This document shows positions 43,043 through 52,135 of a DNA stretch of 64,000 nt, one piece after another. The stretch's first letter is position 1. Every line of letters starts with the position of its first letter. A program made the translations under genes and the position numbers. The notes below the pieces were generated by a model. That model was given only the letters and a program-made list of their open reading frames with translations. It did not search any database and was not told the DNA's origin. The DNA is taken from the NCBI RefSeq assembly GCF_003259525.1, contig NZ_QLLO01000002.1, positions 372,001 through 436,000 on the forward strand, written 5' to 3'. The stretch comes from Olleya aquimaris (GTDB lineage Bacteria > Bacteroidota > Bacteroidia > Flavobacteriales > Flavobacteriaceae).

Positions 43043-45412
43043 TTAATCAATGTTTAATAGTTGTGTTTCCGAAATTAATCCTCCAGACTCAGAAACACCT
43101 TCTATAAATAGTTTAATTTCATTTTGATAGTAAATAGGAATAGTCACTTTTTTTGAGGTGTTAGCTTCAATGACCATATTAGGTTTCCAGGATAATGCAC
43201 CAAATTCTCTAAAAGTAGAATTGGCATAAGAAGGGTATTTAGGAGAATAATATTGCTTTTCTGTACTAAAACCTACAGGAAAATTAATTGTAGAGAAATT
43301 AGAGCTATTAGAAGCATATTCTTGAGGTAATAATGTGTAAATATAAATGACTTCTCCTAGTTGACCTGGATCTCTTCCATAAAACACTTCTTTTACAGCA
43401 TTTGTATTTAAATTTTCAATCACCCAAAGATTAAATGTAACTTCTTTATCATCTAAATAAACTCTTACGGTTGGACGTTTAAATCCTTCATTATCCTCAT
43501 TTCCGCTTGCAGAAGTAGTCCCAGTAATAGCGCCTTCTGAGTCATATGAATTAATTTGTCTGTTATCCGAAATCAATCCCCTTGGTGAAAATCCAGTTGC
43601 AGTAGAATATCCGTAACCTTTAAATTTTAAAAACTCAATAATAGTTTCACCAGACGGAATCATTATATTTTCCATTTTCGCGCTTCTTAACATAGACACA
43701 GCGCCATAAGGATTATTCTCTAATTCTCGCTTATTAGAACCCAAAATGACTTCATCTAATAATGTATAATCTTCAAAAATGCTACTGAACCCTGCAACTT
43801 CTAATTCGATTGTTTTATCATTAGTAATATTACTTGAATTGAAAGTCTCATTAATATAGGTGTTGCTGTACGATAGGGATGGTGATATTTTAAAGATATT
43901 ATCGTTGGTTCTTAACCCAAAATCTATGGTACTATGTTTTTTAATAAAGGTGTTTTCTAATATTAAAGGGGTTTGTGTGTTTGTAATTTGTCTAACTAAA
44001 TTGTTTTCTTTAGAAAACATTAAAACAGATTGATTAGACTTTATTTTTTTATTAAAAGTTGCGGTTACATCTATACCATTTTCAAAACTATAATTCTTCT
44101 CTGTAGCATTATTAAATATATTATCCCAGCTGTATTTACTCCAACCTTGAGTTAATAATAGCAAGTCTAAATCTTTATAATTGTTGTTAAAATAATATTG
44201 CGGATTTTCAATAACACCCTTTATATAGGGATTAAGAAGAATTTGAGATTTAATGTTACTATTAGGCTTATACGCTTTAGTTTCTGCAGGTAAAAAAGAA
44301 GCGCTTAGCACTATTTTTTCGTTTGAAATATTTGTTAGTGTTGTGGTAATTGAATCGTTTTTTGCTTTAGAATTTGTAATCAATAAAGGGTTGTCAAATT
44401 CCACAAACTCATTAAATATCAGTCGCTCTAGAATAGGTGCATTATTATCATTAAAAATGGTAATTATGTTAACACCTTTAGAAAGTTCACTTTTTGGTAA
44501 TACTAACGCATAGGTTAAATCATTGCGGTTAAAATCAAAAAATATATTCTTGAAACTTCTGGTATTGTGTATCAATACACGATATTTTTTATCTGCTAAT
44601 TGATTTAAAGATAATTTGTTAGTTAAAATATTTAAAACAAAGGAATCATCTAATGGTAGTGTGTTAATTGTTACTCCTGTTTGCTTAGGTAATGTCGTTT
44701 TTTTGTTTAAAACCGTTCCGTTAGATAGTGTTGCTTCAAAAGTGTAAATCTCATTATCTTTTATTTTCAAATTTACGTTTGAAAAACCTAATAGGTTGGT
44801 TTCAAATTCTGCAATTATTTCTCCAGATGCAGTTTTAACTTTTCCTTCTTTAATTTTAACTCCTTGATTATTGGCATTTTTAATAAGAATGCCAATATTG
44901 TTAATGGTATTGGCAAGAAGATGACCGCCTTCTGGGAAGAGTTTAAATTCAAAAAAATCTTCTTCATTAAGAGATTTACTTTTGTTTTTTTGATCAGATA
45001 GAATTGATATTTTTTGAGTAAAAGAATGGTCTTCATTAAAATTACGCATCCAATTGGTTGATGCTTTAATGTAGTAGTCGTCTTTAGTAAATGTAGAATC
45101 TATTGGTATGTTAGCATATCCAATTCCATTTTTTATATGGATTAGATGTTGCTCTTTTTTATTTCCTAACTCGTCAAATAGGGTAACATATAGATTTGAC
45201 GTTGTTGGGTGTAATAAATTTGAATTTTGTTCTAAAACATAGGCTTGAAACCAGATGTCTTCACCTTTTAAAAAGCTAGTTTTGTTTAAATGTAAATATG
45301 GTAATTCTCTTGTATCCTGAAAGTAATTAATATATAAACTATCTAAATTCTGTGAGAACGATTGTGCAGAACAAAAAAGTAATGCAAAATAAAAAAGGAG
45401 TAGTTTTCTCAT
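43043..45412 (-). CDS. MG2-like surface protein with TonB-plug-type domain
   Basis: A 789-residue exported protein with a signal peptide (about 1-20). The N-terminal YLHLNKTSFLKGEDIWFQAYVLEQ and NLYVTLFDELGNKKEQ form an MG2-type macroglobulin domain (about 38-130). Further beta-sandwich domains follow to about 520. A segment at about 555-700 resembles a TonB-receptor plug (DYTLLDEVILGSNKRE, PSGETIIEFLKFKGYG, NTNAVKEVFYGRDPGQ) but no barrel follows it. The family is frequent in Bacteroidota and not characterised; an outer-membrane or periplasmic role is inferred. It is flanked on both sides by the ATCACAAC terminator. Confidence 0.78.
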   Translation of the reverse strand: MRKLLLFYFALLFCSAQSFSQNLDSLYINYFQDTRELPYLHLNKTSFLKGEDIWFQAYVLEQNSNLLHPTTSNLYVTLFDELGNKKEQHLIHIKNGIGYANIPIDSTFTKDDYYIKASTNWMRNFNEDHSFTQKISILSDQKNKSKSLNEEDFFEFKLFPEGGHLLANTINNIGILIKNANNQGVKIKEGKVKTASGEIIAEFETNLLGFSNVNLKIKDNEIYTFEATLSNGTVLNKKTTLPKQTGVTINTLPLDDSFVLNILTNKLSLNQLADKKYRVLIHNTRSFKNIFFDFNRNDLTYALVLPKSELSKGVNIITIFNDNNAPILERLIFNEFVEFDNPLLITNSKAKNDSITTTLTNISNEKIVLSASFLPAETKAYKPNSNIKSQILLNPYIKGVIENPQYYFNNNYKDLDLLLLTQGWSKYSWDNIFNNATEKNYSFENGIDVTATFNKKIKSNQSVLMFSKENNLVRQITNTQTPLILENTFIKKHSTIDFGLRTNDNIFKISPSLSYSNTYINETFNSSNITNDKTIELEVAGFSSIFEDYTLLDEVILGSNKRELENNPYGAVSMLRSAKMENIMIPSGETIIEFLKFKGYGYSTATGFSPRGLISDNRQINSYDSEGAITGTTSASGNEDNEGFKRPTVRVYLDDKEVTFNLWVIENLNTNAVKEVFYGRDPGQLGEVIYIYTLLPQEYASNSSNFSTINFPVGFSTEKQYYSPKYPSYANSTFREFGALSWKPNMVIEANTSKKVTIPIYYQNEIKLFIEGVSESGGLISETQLLNID

Positions 45413-45508
45413 AAAATTGATAGATGGATTAATTATGTAAATTACATATTTACTATATCAAAGTAAAACAAAATTTAAATCCAATTCAAAATATTAAGAC
45501 AAAAAAAA

Positions 45509-45528
45509 ATCACAACTTTCGTTGTGAT
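45509..45528 (-). terminator. Terminator of tRNA-Ser, second copy of ATCACAAC / GTTGTGAT
   Basis: The same stem and TTTC loop as at 43011-43030. On the minus strand it is followed by a T-run and lies 13 bases past the tRNA 3' end. Confidence 0.88.
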
Positions 45529-45540
45529 TTTAATGTTTTG

Positions 45541-45625
45541 CGGAGAAAGAGGGATTCGAACCCCCGGAGGTGTGACCCTCAACAGTTTTCAAGACTGCCG
45601 CATTCGACCACTCTGCCATTTCTCC
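45541..45625 (-). tRNA. tRNA-Ser (anticodon TGA)
   Basis: An 85-base gene on the minus strand. The acceptor halves GGAGAAA and TTTCTCC pair, the D-arm region contains GAGTGGTCGAATG, the anticodon arm reads CAGTCTTGAAAACTG with TGA as anticodon, a long variable arm is present, as in serine tRNAs, and the T-arm is GGGTTCGAATCCC. The discriminator base is G. CCA is not encoded. It reads TCN-type serine codons, mainly TCA. Confidence 0.95.
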
Positions 45626-45823
45626 TTGAGTGCCTCATTGGATATTCTCCAAATGCGAGTGCAAATATAGATAGGTTTTTAGTTCTATTCAAATAAAAAA
45701 TGTGATTTTTTTTAAAAATATGAAAACCAACTTTTTAAAACTTTAATAGTATTATAATTTAAATCTATTTGTCTTTTAATCATTATTGGCTACTTAAGTT
45801 TTATTTTTGTACAAAATTAAACT

Positions 45824-46453
45824 ATGGATATATTAAAACAGCTTAATTGGCGTTACGCAACTAAAAGCTTTGATGCCAACAAGATTATTTCAGATAAAGA
45901 CATTAATATTTTATCTGAAGCTTTTAATTTAACAGCAACATCCTATGGTTTGCAACCCCTTAAATTACTTATTATTAAGGATAAACCATTACAATCAAAA
46001 TTGATTCCTTATTCTTTTCATCAAAAACAAGTAGGAGAGGCGTCACACCTTTTAGTGTTTTGTATAGAAACAGAAATGGACTCAGAATTTGTAATTAACT
46101 ATTTTGATAGAGTAAAAGATATACGTGACACTCCAGAAGATATTTTAAGTCCCTTTAAAACTTTTTTAATTGAAGATTTTAAATCTAAAACCCAACTTGA
46201 AAAAGAAAACTGGGCCACAAAACAAGCCTATTTAGCAATGGGAAATTTGTTAACTACCTGTGCTTTATTAAATATTGACGCTTGCCCAATGGAAGGTTTT
46301 ATTCCTGAAGAATATGACCGAATGTTAAAATTAGATAGCAAGCACCTTAAATCTGTATTAGTAATGCCCATTGGTTATCGTGCTGAAGACGATTTTATGG
46401 CAGAGCTTAAAAAAGTTAGAAAACCAATTAAAGAAAGCGTTATCATGTGGTAA
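45824..46453 (+). CDS. Nitroreductase-family NAD(P)H oxidoreductase
   Basis: An FMN-dependent nitroreductase-type protein of 209 residues. The N-terminal motif LNWRYATKSFDANKII and the second flavin-contact segment NLLTTCALLNIDACPMEGF are typical of the NfnB/NfsB group, with PIGYRAEDDF near the C-terminus. It may reduce quinones or nitro-compounds; the true substrate is unknown. A TATTTTTG box lies at 45802-45809 just upstream, but a -33 element at normal distance is not evident. Confidence 0.92.
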   Translation: MDILKQLNWRYATKSFDANKIISDKDINILSEAFNLTATSYGLQPLKLLIIKDKPLQSKLIPYSFHQKQVGEASHLLVFCIETEMDSEFVINYFDRVKDIRDTPEDILSPFKTFLIEDFKSKTQLEKENWATKQAYLAMGNLLTTCALLNIDACPMEGFIPEEYDRMLKLDSKHLKSVLVMPIGYRAEDDFMAELKKVRKPIKESVIMW

Positions 46454-46473
46454 CACAATAAAATGGCAAGATT

Positions 46474-46504
46474 ATTGTTATTTTATAAAATATAATATTT
46501 TTGT
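46474..46504 (+). promoter_or_regulatory. Possible promoter of the thioredoxin-like gene
   Basis: TATTG (46474-46478) and TATTTTTG (46497-46504) fit the -33/-7 pattern with 18 bases between; the leader would be about 16 bases. The -33 element is a partial match. Confidence 0.5.
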
Positions 46505-46524
46505 AAAGCTTTACATTCTTTAAA

Positions 46525-46992
46525 ATGAAAAAATTACTACTTCTTTTTGCTCTATGTGTTTCATTTTCTATTCATGCACAAGATGATGAAGAATTTAACT
46601 CAAATTTAAATTGGCTAACAGATCTAAGTGAAGCCAAAGCAGAATCTGAGTCCTCTAATAAACCAATTCTTATTTATTTTACAGGAAGCGATTGGTGTGC
46701 ACCTTGTAAAATGTTAAAACAAGACTTTTTTAATACTGAAAAATTTGAAGAAAAAGCAGAACAATTTGTACTGTTAATGATTGACATGCCAAGACGCACC
46801 GATATTATAACAGAAGAACAAAAAGAAAAAAATAAAATAGTAGTTAGTAAATACAATGCTTCTGGAGGGTATCCTAACTTAGTAGCGTTAAACGATAAAC
46901 TAAATATTATTGGCGAATTATCTGGTTATACATTTTTACGAGAAACCGATAGGCATTTTGCTTTCATAGATTCTATTTTAGAAAATTACTAA
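46525..46992 (+). CDS. Exported thioredoxin-family protein
   Basis: A 155-residue protein with a signal peptide (MKKLLLLFALCVSFSIHAQ) and one thioredoxin domain. The active site CAPC (Cys58, Cys61) sits in YFTGSDWCAPCKML, the usual extended motif of thioredoxin-7-type proteins. The cis-Pro segment is GGYPNLVAL. It probably acts as a periplasmic disulfide reductase or a resolving partner in the envelope. A terminator hairpin lies 27 bases after the stop. Confidence 0.9.
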   Translation: MKKLLLLFALCVSFSIHAQDDEEFNSNLNWLTDLSEAKAESESSNKPILIYFTGSDWCAPCKMLKQDFFNTEKFEEKAEQFVLLMIDMPRRTDIITEEQKEKNKIVVSKYNASGGYPNLVALNDKLNIIGELSGYTFLRETDRHFAFIDSILENY

Positions 46993-47018
46993 TTGTAATT
47001 AATCACAATATTTAAAAA

Positions 47019-47040
47019 CGTCTAAAATTATTTTTAGACG
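47019..47040 (+). terminator. Terminator of the thioredoxin-like gene
   Basis: CGTCTAAAA (47019-47027) and TTTTAGACG (47032-47040) form a nine-base stem followed by eight T's. Confidence 0.92.
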
Positions 47041-47094
47041 TTTTTTTTATTGCATTATTTCTTTTAGATTTGATTTTTAACCAATATTTAATAA

Positions 47095-48288
47095 ATGCCA
47101 GGATTTGAACGCTTTGGAAAACTAGAGCGAAAAGAAGTAGAAGATGTTTTAGACAATGGTGTTTTAATGCGTTATGGTTTTGATGCTATGCGCAATGGAC
47201 ATTATAAAGCCCAATCTTTAGAAAAAGAATTACAACACACTTTACAAGTTAAACACGCACAATTAGTTACTAATGGTACTGCAGCAGTGTCTGTTGCATT
47301 GGCATTAGCAGGAGTTGGAGCAGGAGACGAAGTAATTATTCCTTGTTTTACATTTGTAGCTAGTTTTGAAGCGGTCATGATGCTAGGAGCTATCCCAGTT
47401 TTAGTTGATATTGATGATACACTAACACTTAATCCAGAAGCTGTAAAACAAGCTATTACCCCAAAAACAAAAGCAATTATGCCTGTTCATATGTGTGGTA
47501 GTATGGCAGATTTAGACGCTTTAAAAGCTATTTGTACTGCTAATAATTTAAAACTTGTAGAAGATGCTTGCCAAGCAATTGGTGGGACTTATAAAGGAAA
47601 ATACTTAGGGACATACGGAGATTTAGGATGTTTTAGTTTTGATTTTGTAAAAACTATAACTTGTGGCGAAGGTGGAGCTGTAGTGACTAATAACTCAGAT
47701 TACGCTGTATTAGCCGATCAGTTTACAGATCATGGACATGATCATATTGGTAACGATAGAGGAGCAGAGTTACATCCGTATTTAGGCTATAATTTCAGAA
47801 TTTCAGAATTAAGTGCTGCTGTAGGATTAGCACAAGTAAGACGATTAAAAGATTTTATAGCTGTACAGAAAAAACACTATACCATATTAAGAGAGGCCTT
47901 ATCAACAATTCCTGAGGTAACCTTTAGAAGAGTCCCAGAAGGAGGTGAGGAGAGCTATGCGTTTTTAAACTTTTTTCTTCCAGATTTAGAGACTACCAGA
48001 AAAGTTGCAGCTTCATTTAAAGACAATGGTGTTGATGCTTGTTTTCATTATTACGACAATAATTGGCATTATGTTAGAAAATGGGAGCATTTAACTAACT
48101 TAAAATCTATTTATCCAATCTCAAAAGAAGTAAAAGAAGGTATGTCTTACCTTAAAACCAAAACTTTTACCGCATCAGATAATTACATTGGTCGTAATTT
48201 ATCTTGCTTAATAAAACTGTCTTGGACAGAAGACCAAGTCAAACAACGCGCTCAACTAATGGTTGACGCTATAAATCGTTCGCTTTAA
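47095..48288 (+). CDS. DegT/DnrJ/EryC1/StrS family aminotransferase
   Basis: A PLP-dependent sugar aminotransferase of 397 residues. Family features are VTNGTAAVSVALALAGVGAGDEVIIPCFTFVA, MPVHMCGSMADLDAL, EDACQAIGGTYKGKYLG, the PLP lysine in FDFVKTITCGEGGAV (about 199) and HPYLGYNFRISELSAAVGLAQVR. Members usually add an amino group to a nucleotide-linked keto-sugar for cell-wall or surface polysaccharides, but no sugar-nucleotide or glycosyltransferase genes are next to it. The exact substrate is unknown. Confidence 0.93.
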   Translation: MPGFERFGKLERKEVEDVLDNGVLMRYGFDAMRNGHYKAQSLEKELQHTLQVKHAQLVTNGTAAVSVALALAGVGAGDEVIIPCFTFVASFEAVMMLGAIPVLVDIDDTLTLNPEAVKQAITPKTKAIMPVHMCGSMADLDALKAICTANNLKLVEDACQAIGGTYKGKYLGTYGDLGCFSFDFVKTITCGEGGAVVTNNSDYAVLADQFTDHGHDHIGNDRGAELHPYLGYNFRISELSAAVGLAQVRRLKDFIAVQKKHYTILREALSTIPEVTFRRVPEGGEESYAFLNFFLPDLETTRKVAASFKDNGVDACFHYYDNNWHYVRKWEHLTNLKSIYPISKEVKEGMSYLKTKTFTASDNYIGRNLSCLIKLSWTEDQVKQRAQLMVDAINRSL

Positions 48289-48312
48289 TTATTAATTTTT
48301 AAAACCCCTTTA

Positions 48313-51300
48313 ATGAAAAAACTATTTCTAATCTGTATTTCACTTTGTTTTTATTCGGCTTTAGCCCAAGATAATTACAATCAATTTTGGGAACAACTAT
48401 TGTCTAACGATAGAGTTTCAGCAGAAAAAACACTTAAAAAAATTAAACCTACAAACACTATTGAAAATCTTGTTATCAACGAGTTAATGCGTATTGAAAA
48501 TGGACGTTTTAACACCAACGATAAATTTTTACCAGCGTTTTTAAAACAAGACAATTATCAGTACTATTTGTATGCTCTTTGGAATGAAAATTACCTGTTT
48601 AATACGTATTTAGAGACAGGTTTTAACAATAAAAACATTGGAGCTATCAGAGAAGTAGCAGAAGCAAACCCTACTCACACTACCATCAAAGATGCTATTG
48701 TTTATTTAGAGTCGGTTTTGGCTAGAGATAACGGAAAGTGGAAAACCTACCAAGCCAAAATGGATGATATTAATTCTATTAAAAATTGGCAATATTGTGG
48801 AGTATTCGAAAATTTAAATAAAAGTGGATTAGATCGTGAGTATGGTCCAGAAACTAAAGCCATAAGCAGTCAACCATTTGATGCTGAAAGTAATGGATTT
48901 GTAAACTGGTACACGTCTAAAAACAACAATGAAGCTTACCAATTTTTCACTAACCATGAAGAATACGGTAGAGGTGTAAATTATGCACAAACATTTTTAA
49001 CTGCAGATAAAGATGAGACAGTTATACTGCGCATAGGTAGCGGTTCTGCTTTTAAATTATGGTTAAATGATGTTTTGATTTTAGAAAATAATCAAGATGT
49101 AGTTACCGAGTTAAATGCTTACCAAGTTAAAGTAACCATCCCAAAAGGTAACAATAGATTGTTAATTAAAACTGCAGAAAGTGACTATGGTAGCTACTTT
49201 ATTGTAAGTGCTATGAATCTTGATGGGACACACAATAATAGTTTAAAGGATAGTGCAACTTATGCTGCTTATAATTCTAGCACAGCAAGCCAGTTAAATG
49301 CAGAGACAATTACCAATGATTTTGAAGTGTTTTTTAAAGATAAATTACAACAAAATCCTGATGATTTTTTTAATGCATATTGCTTGACAAGAACCTATTT
49401 AAGAAACTCTAAATACGAAGAAGCTAAAAAAGTATTAGCGCCTTTTTATGCTAAATACCCTAAAAGTTCTTTGATTAGAAAAATAATGACCTCTGTGTAT
49501 TCTCTTGAAGAAGATTATACAAGTATCCAAGAGATTAATACTAATATGGAACTTGATGATGAAGATTATTACCTTCCTATTTTAATGAAGGTAATAGTGT
49601 TTGACGAGTTAACACGTATGAGTTTATCCGATTTAGAAGAATATCTTGAAAAACTAAAAAAAGCTATAGATTTAGAAATGATGCATGAAACCGCAGATTT
49701 TATCTATAATGCTAGAAAAGAAGATAAAGCTAAGGTTAGAAAAAATCTAGACAATTTAATGAAAATGGCAGATGGTAATGTTAAGCTTATTTTGCGTTAC
49801 TCTGCTTTATATGCTTCCTTATTTGAAGAGGATGATAAAACCATTAGTATATTAGAAAATTTAGCTAAAAAGAAATTTGATTTATCCATCATTAGAAAAC
49901 TGGTAACCTACTATGACAGACGTAACCAAAAAGACAAGGTTATAAAGATTTTGTCTAATGAAATAGATTATTTAGGTAATGACAATTACTACTTAAGATC
50001 AATTATCAACAAGCTTCATAAATACCAGAAATATAAAGAATCTATAAAATATATCGATCAAGGGTTAGAGAACTTCCCAGATTCGTTTGTGTTTCAAGAG
50101 TTAAAGGGAGATGCGTTACTTCAGCTAAACAAAAAGAAAGAAGCTATTGTAGCTTATGAAGCCTCATTATCTCATAACAGTAACGATAAATCTTTAAGAA
50201 AAAAGCTAAAAGATTTAAATAATGAAAATAATGTTTTAAAAGATTTAGTTATCGAAGATGCCTATGATTTAATTGACGAAAGACGCGGAAACATTACAAC
50301 CAATAACTATGGGTTTAATATTTTACACGATAATAGCACTGTTGAGTTATATAGCGAAGGTGGTGGAAATTACAGATATGTATTTATCTATGAAATTACC
50401 TCAGACAATGGAGTTGAGCGTTTTAAAGAATACGATTTAGGATTAAGCGGTAATTATAATATCAATAAATCTGAAATTGTAAAAAAGGATAAAAGCATTG
50501 TTCCTGCAGATAAAAGCGGATCTAGTTTTGTCTTTAATGGCTTGTCTGTAGGAGATGTTATTTATTTAGATTACGAATATTCGTTTTCAAAAACGGGACG
50601 TTTTTATAAAACATATTCCGACCGTTTTATGTTAGGCTCTTTTCACCCAACATTATCGTCTTCTATTAAAATTATTACACCTAATGATTATAAGTTAAAT
50701 TATAAAAGTGTAAACGGAAATACACAACCAAAAATCTCTAGTAAAGGAGACTCAAAGTTATACGAGTGGACCATTTTAGACAATCCTGGATTACCACAAG
50801 GTGAAGATTATATGCCTAGCGATAGTGATATTGCAGAGTATATCCATTTAAGTACCATAGATAACTGGAATGAGATATCAATTTGGTATTCAGATTTAGT
50901 TAGAAGTGTTATGGAAGTTAATTCTACTGTAGAAGAAACGTTTAATACATTATTTCCTGATGGATACAAGCAATTATCGGAAGACGAGCGCGCTAAAATT
51001 ATCTATAATTACATTCGTAATAACTTTACTTATAGTTATGTTAGTTTTAGACAAAGTGGATTTGTACCACAAAAACCATCTAAAACTATAAAAACTAATT
51101 TAGGAGACTGTAAGGACTTTTCTACCTTATTTGTAACTCTAGCTAAGAAAGCAGAATTAGAAGCTAATTTGGTACTTGTTTTAACCTCAGATTACGGATA
51201 CAATAGCTTAGTATTACCAAGTACTGACTTTAATCACTGTATTGCTAAAGTTAAAATAGATGGTAAAGACCAATTTTTAGAATTAACAGATAAGTATTTA

Positions 51301-52059
51301 CCGTATAAATCATTACCAACATCTTTAAGAGGTGCAACTGGCTTAGAAATTCCTTTAGACAGAAATGACACTAAAACTTATGATTTATTTAGATTAGAAA
51401 ACTTGTCCAGAGAAACTGCTATTTCTAAAAATAGCGTGACACTAAATCTTAAAAAAGATAAAATAGGTATGGTAATAGATTCTGAATATACAGGACATAT
51501 CAATTCTTATTACTCTAGTGTGTTTTCAGAACCTAATGCAGAAGTGGTTAAAAAAACTATTTATGATGATTACGATAATAGGCTAGAGGATGATTTTGTT
51601 TTAAATAGTGTGAGTAATATCGAGCGTATAAATGATGATATGTTAATTAAATATACCTCAGACATGACCCTAAATAAAAAGATAAATAAAATTGGGTCTA
51701 CCAGTGTATTGCAATTGCCTATAGTTTCTAACCCTTACACAAGTAGTATTGTGAGTCTTGAAACACGTGAGCATGACATAGATTATATGTTATATGAAAA
51801 CATGGACGTATATGAAGTGGATTACACCATTAATATAGAAGAAGGACAGCAGTTTACAGAAATCCCTGAAAATGTAAATCTTACATTTAAAGATCATTCA
51901 TACAGTATTTCTTATACTAAAGTTAAAGACAACCAATTACAAGTAGTTATTAAATCAACACCATCTATAGACCGAATTAAAGCTTCGGATTATGCTGGAT
52001 TTAAAAGCTATGTTCAAAATGTATTAGATGCACAAGAAGCATTTATAGGTTATAAATAA
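48313..52059 (+). CDS. Large exported TPR / DUF3857 / transglutaminase protein
   Basis: A 1248-residue exported protein with a signal peptide (about 1-19). The N-terminal half contains an intervening beta-sandwich (about 150-300) and TPR-like helices (about 345-640; KYEEAKKVLAPFYAKYPKSS, YKESIKYIDQGLENFPDSF, KKKEAIVAYEASLSHNSND). The DUF3857 domain spans about 660-850, and a transglutaminase domain (about 870-1010) carries GDCKDFSTLF (Cys), FNHCIAKV (His) and LELTDKYLPY (Asp), so the Cys-His-Asp triad is complete. Active members are proposed to crosslink or hydrolyse peptides. The gene is 24 bases after the aminotransferase stop and ends at the terminator at 52081-52106. Confidence 0.85.
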   Translation: MKKLFLICISLCFYSALAQDNYNQFWEQLLSNDRVSAEKTLKKIKPTNTIENLVINELMRIENGRFNTNDKFLPAFLKQDNYQYYLYALWNENYLFNTYLETGFNNKNIGAIREVAEANPTHTTIKDAIVYLESVLARDNGKWKTYQAKMDDINSIKNWQYCGVFENLNKSGLDREYGPETKAISSQPFDAESNGFVNWYTSKNNNEAYQFFTNHEEYGRGVNYAQTFLTADKDETVILRIGSGSAFKLWLNDVLILENNQDVVTELNAYQVKVTIPKGNNRLLIKTAESDYGSYFIVSAMNLDGTHNNSLKDSATYAAYNSSTASQLNAETITNDFEVFFKDKLQQNPDDFFNAYCLTRTYLRNSKYEEAKKVLAPFYAKYPKSSLIRKIMTSVYSLEEDYTSIQEINTNMELDDEDYYLPILMKVIVFDELTRMSLSDLEEYLEKLKKAIDLEMMHETADFIYNARKEDKAKVRKNLDNLMKMADGNVKLILRYSALYASLFEEDDKTISILENLAKKKFDLSIIRKLVTYYDRRNQKDKVIKILSNEIDYLGNDNYYLRSIINKLHKYQKYKESIKYIDQGLENFPDSFVFQELKGDALLQLNKKKEAIVAYEASLSHNSNDKSLRKKLKDLNNENNVLKDLVIEDAYDLIDERRGNITTNNYGFNILHDNSTVELYSEGGGNYRYVFIYEITSDNGVERFKEYDLGLSGNYNINKSEIVKKDKSIVPADKSGSSFVFNGLSVGDVIYLDYEYSFSKTGRFYKTYSDRFMLGSFHPTLSSSIKIITPNDYKLNYKSVNGNTQPKISSKGDSKLYEWTILDNPGLPQGEDYMPSDSDIAEYIHLSTIDNWNEISIWYSDLVRSVMEVNSTVEETFNTLFPDGYKQLSEDERAKIIYNYIRNNFTYSYVSFRQSGFVPQKPSKTIKTNLGDCKDFSTLFVTLAKKAELEANLVLVLTSDYGYNSLVLPSTDFNHCIAKVKIDGKDQFLELTDKYLPYKSLPTSLRGATGLEIPLDRNDTKTYDLFRLENLSRETAISKNSVTLNLKKDKIGMVIDSEYTGHINSYYSSVFSEPNAEVVKKTIYDDYDNRLEDDFVLNSVSNIERINDDMLIKYTSDMTLNKKINKIGSTSVLQLPIVSNPYTSSIVSLETREHDIDYMLYENMDVYEVDYTINIEEGQQFTEIPENVNLTFKDHSYSISYTKVKDNQLQVVIKSTPSIDRIKASDYAGFKSYVQNVLDAQEAFIGYK

Positions 52060-52080
52060 TTAACCATTATGCATTAAAAA

Positions 52081-52106
52081 AGCTCCAATTTTAAATAATT
52101 GGAGCT
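52081..52106. terminator. Bidirectional terminator between transglutaminase and ribB genes
   Basis: AGCTCCAATT (52081-52090) and AATTGGAGCT (52097-52106) form a ten-base stem with a TTAAAT loop and flanking A/T tracts. Confidence 0.93.
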
Positions 52107-52135
52107 TTTTTTATTTAGTATAAACTTTATAGAAA

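Noticed and set aside
52060-52135. FMN riboswitch for ribB
   Set aside because: This gap lies downstream of ribB, not upstream, and contains only the shared terminator; the 49-base gap upstream of ribB is too short for the FMN aptamer.
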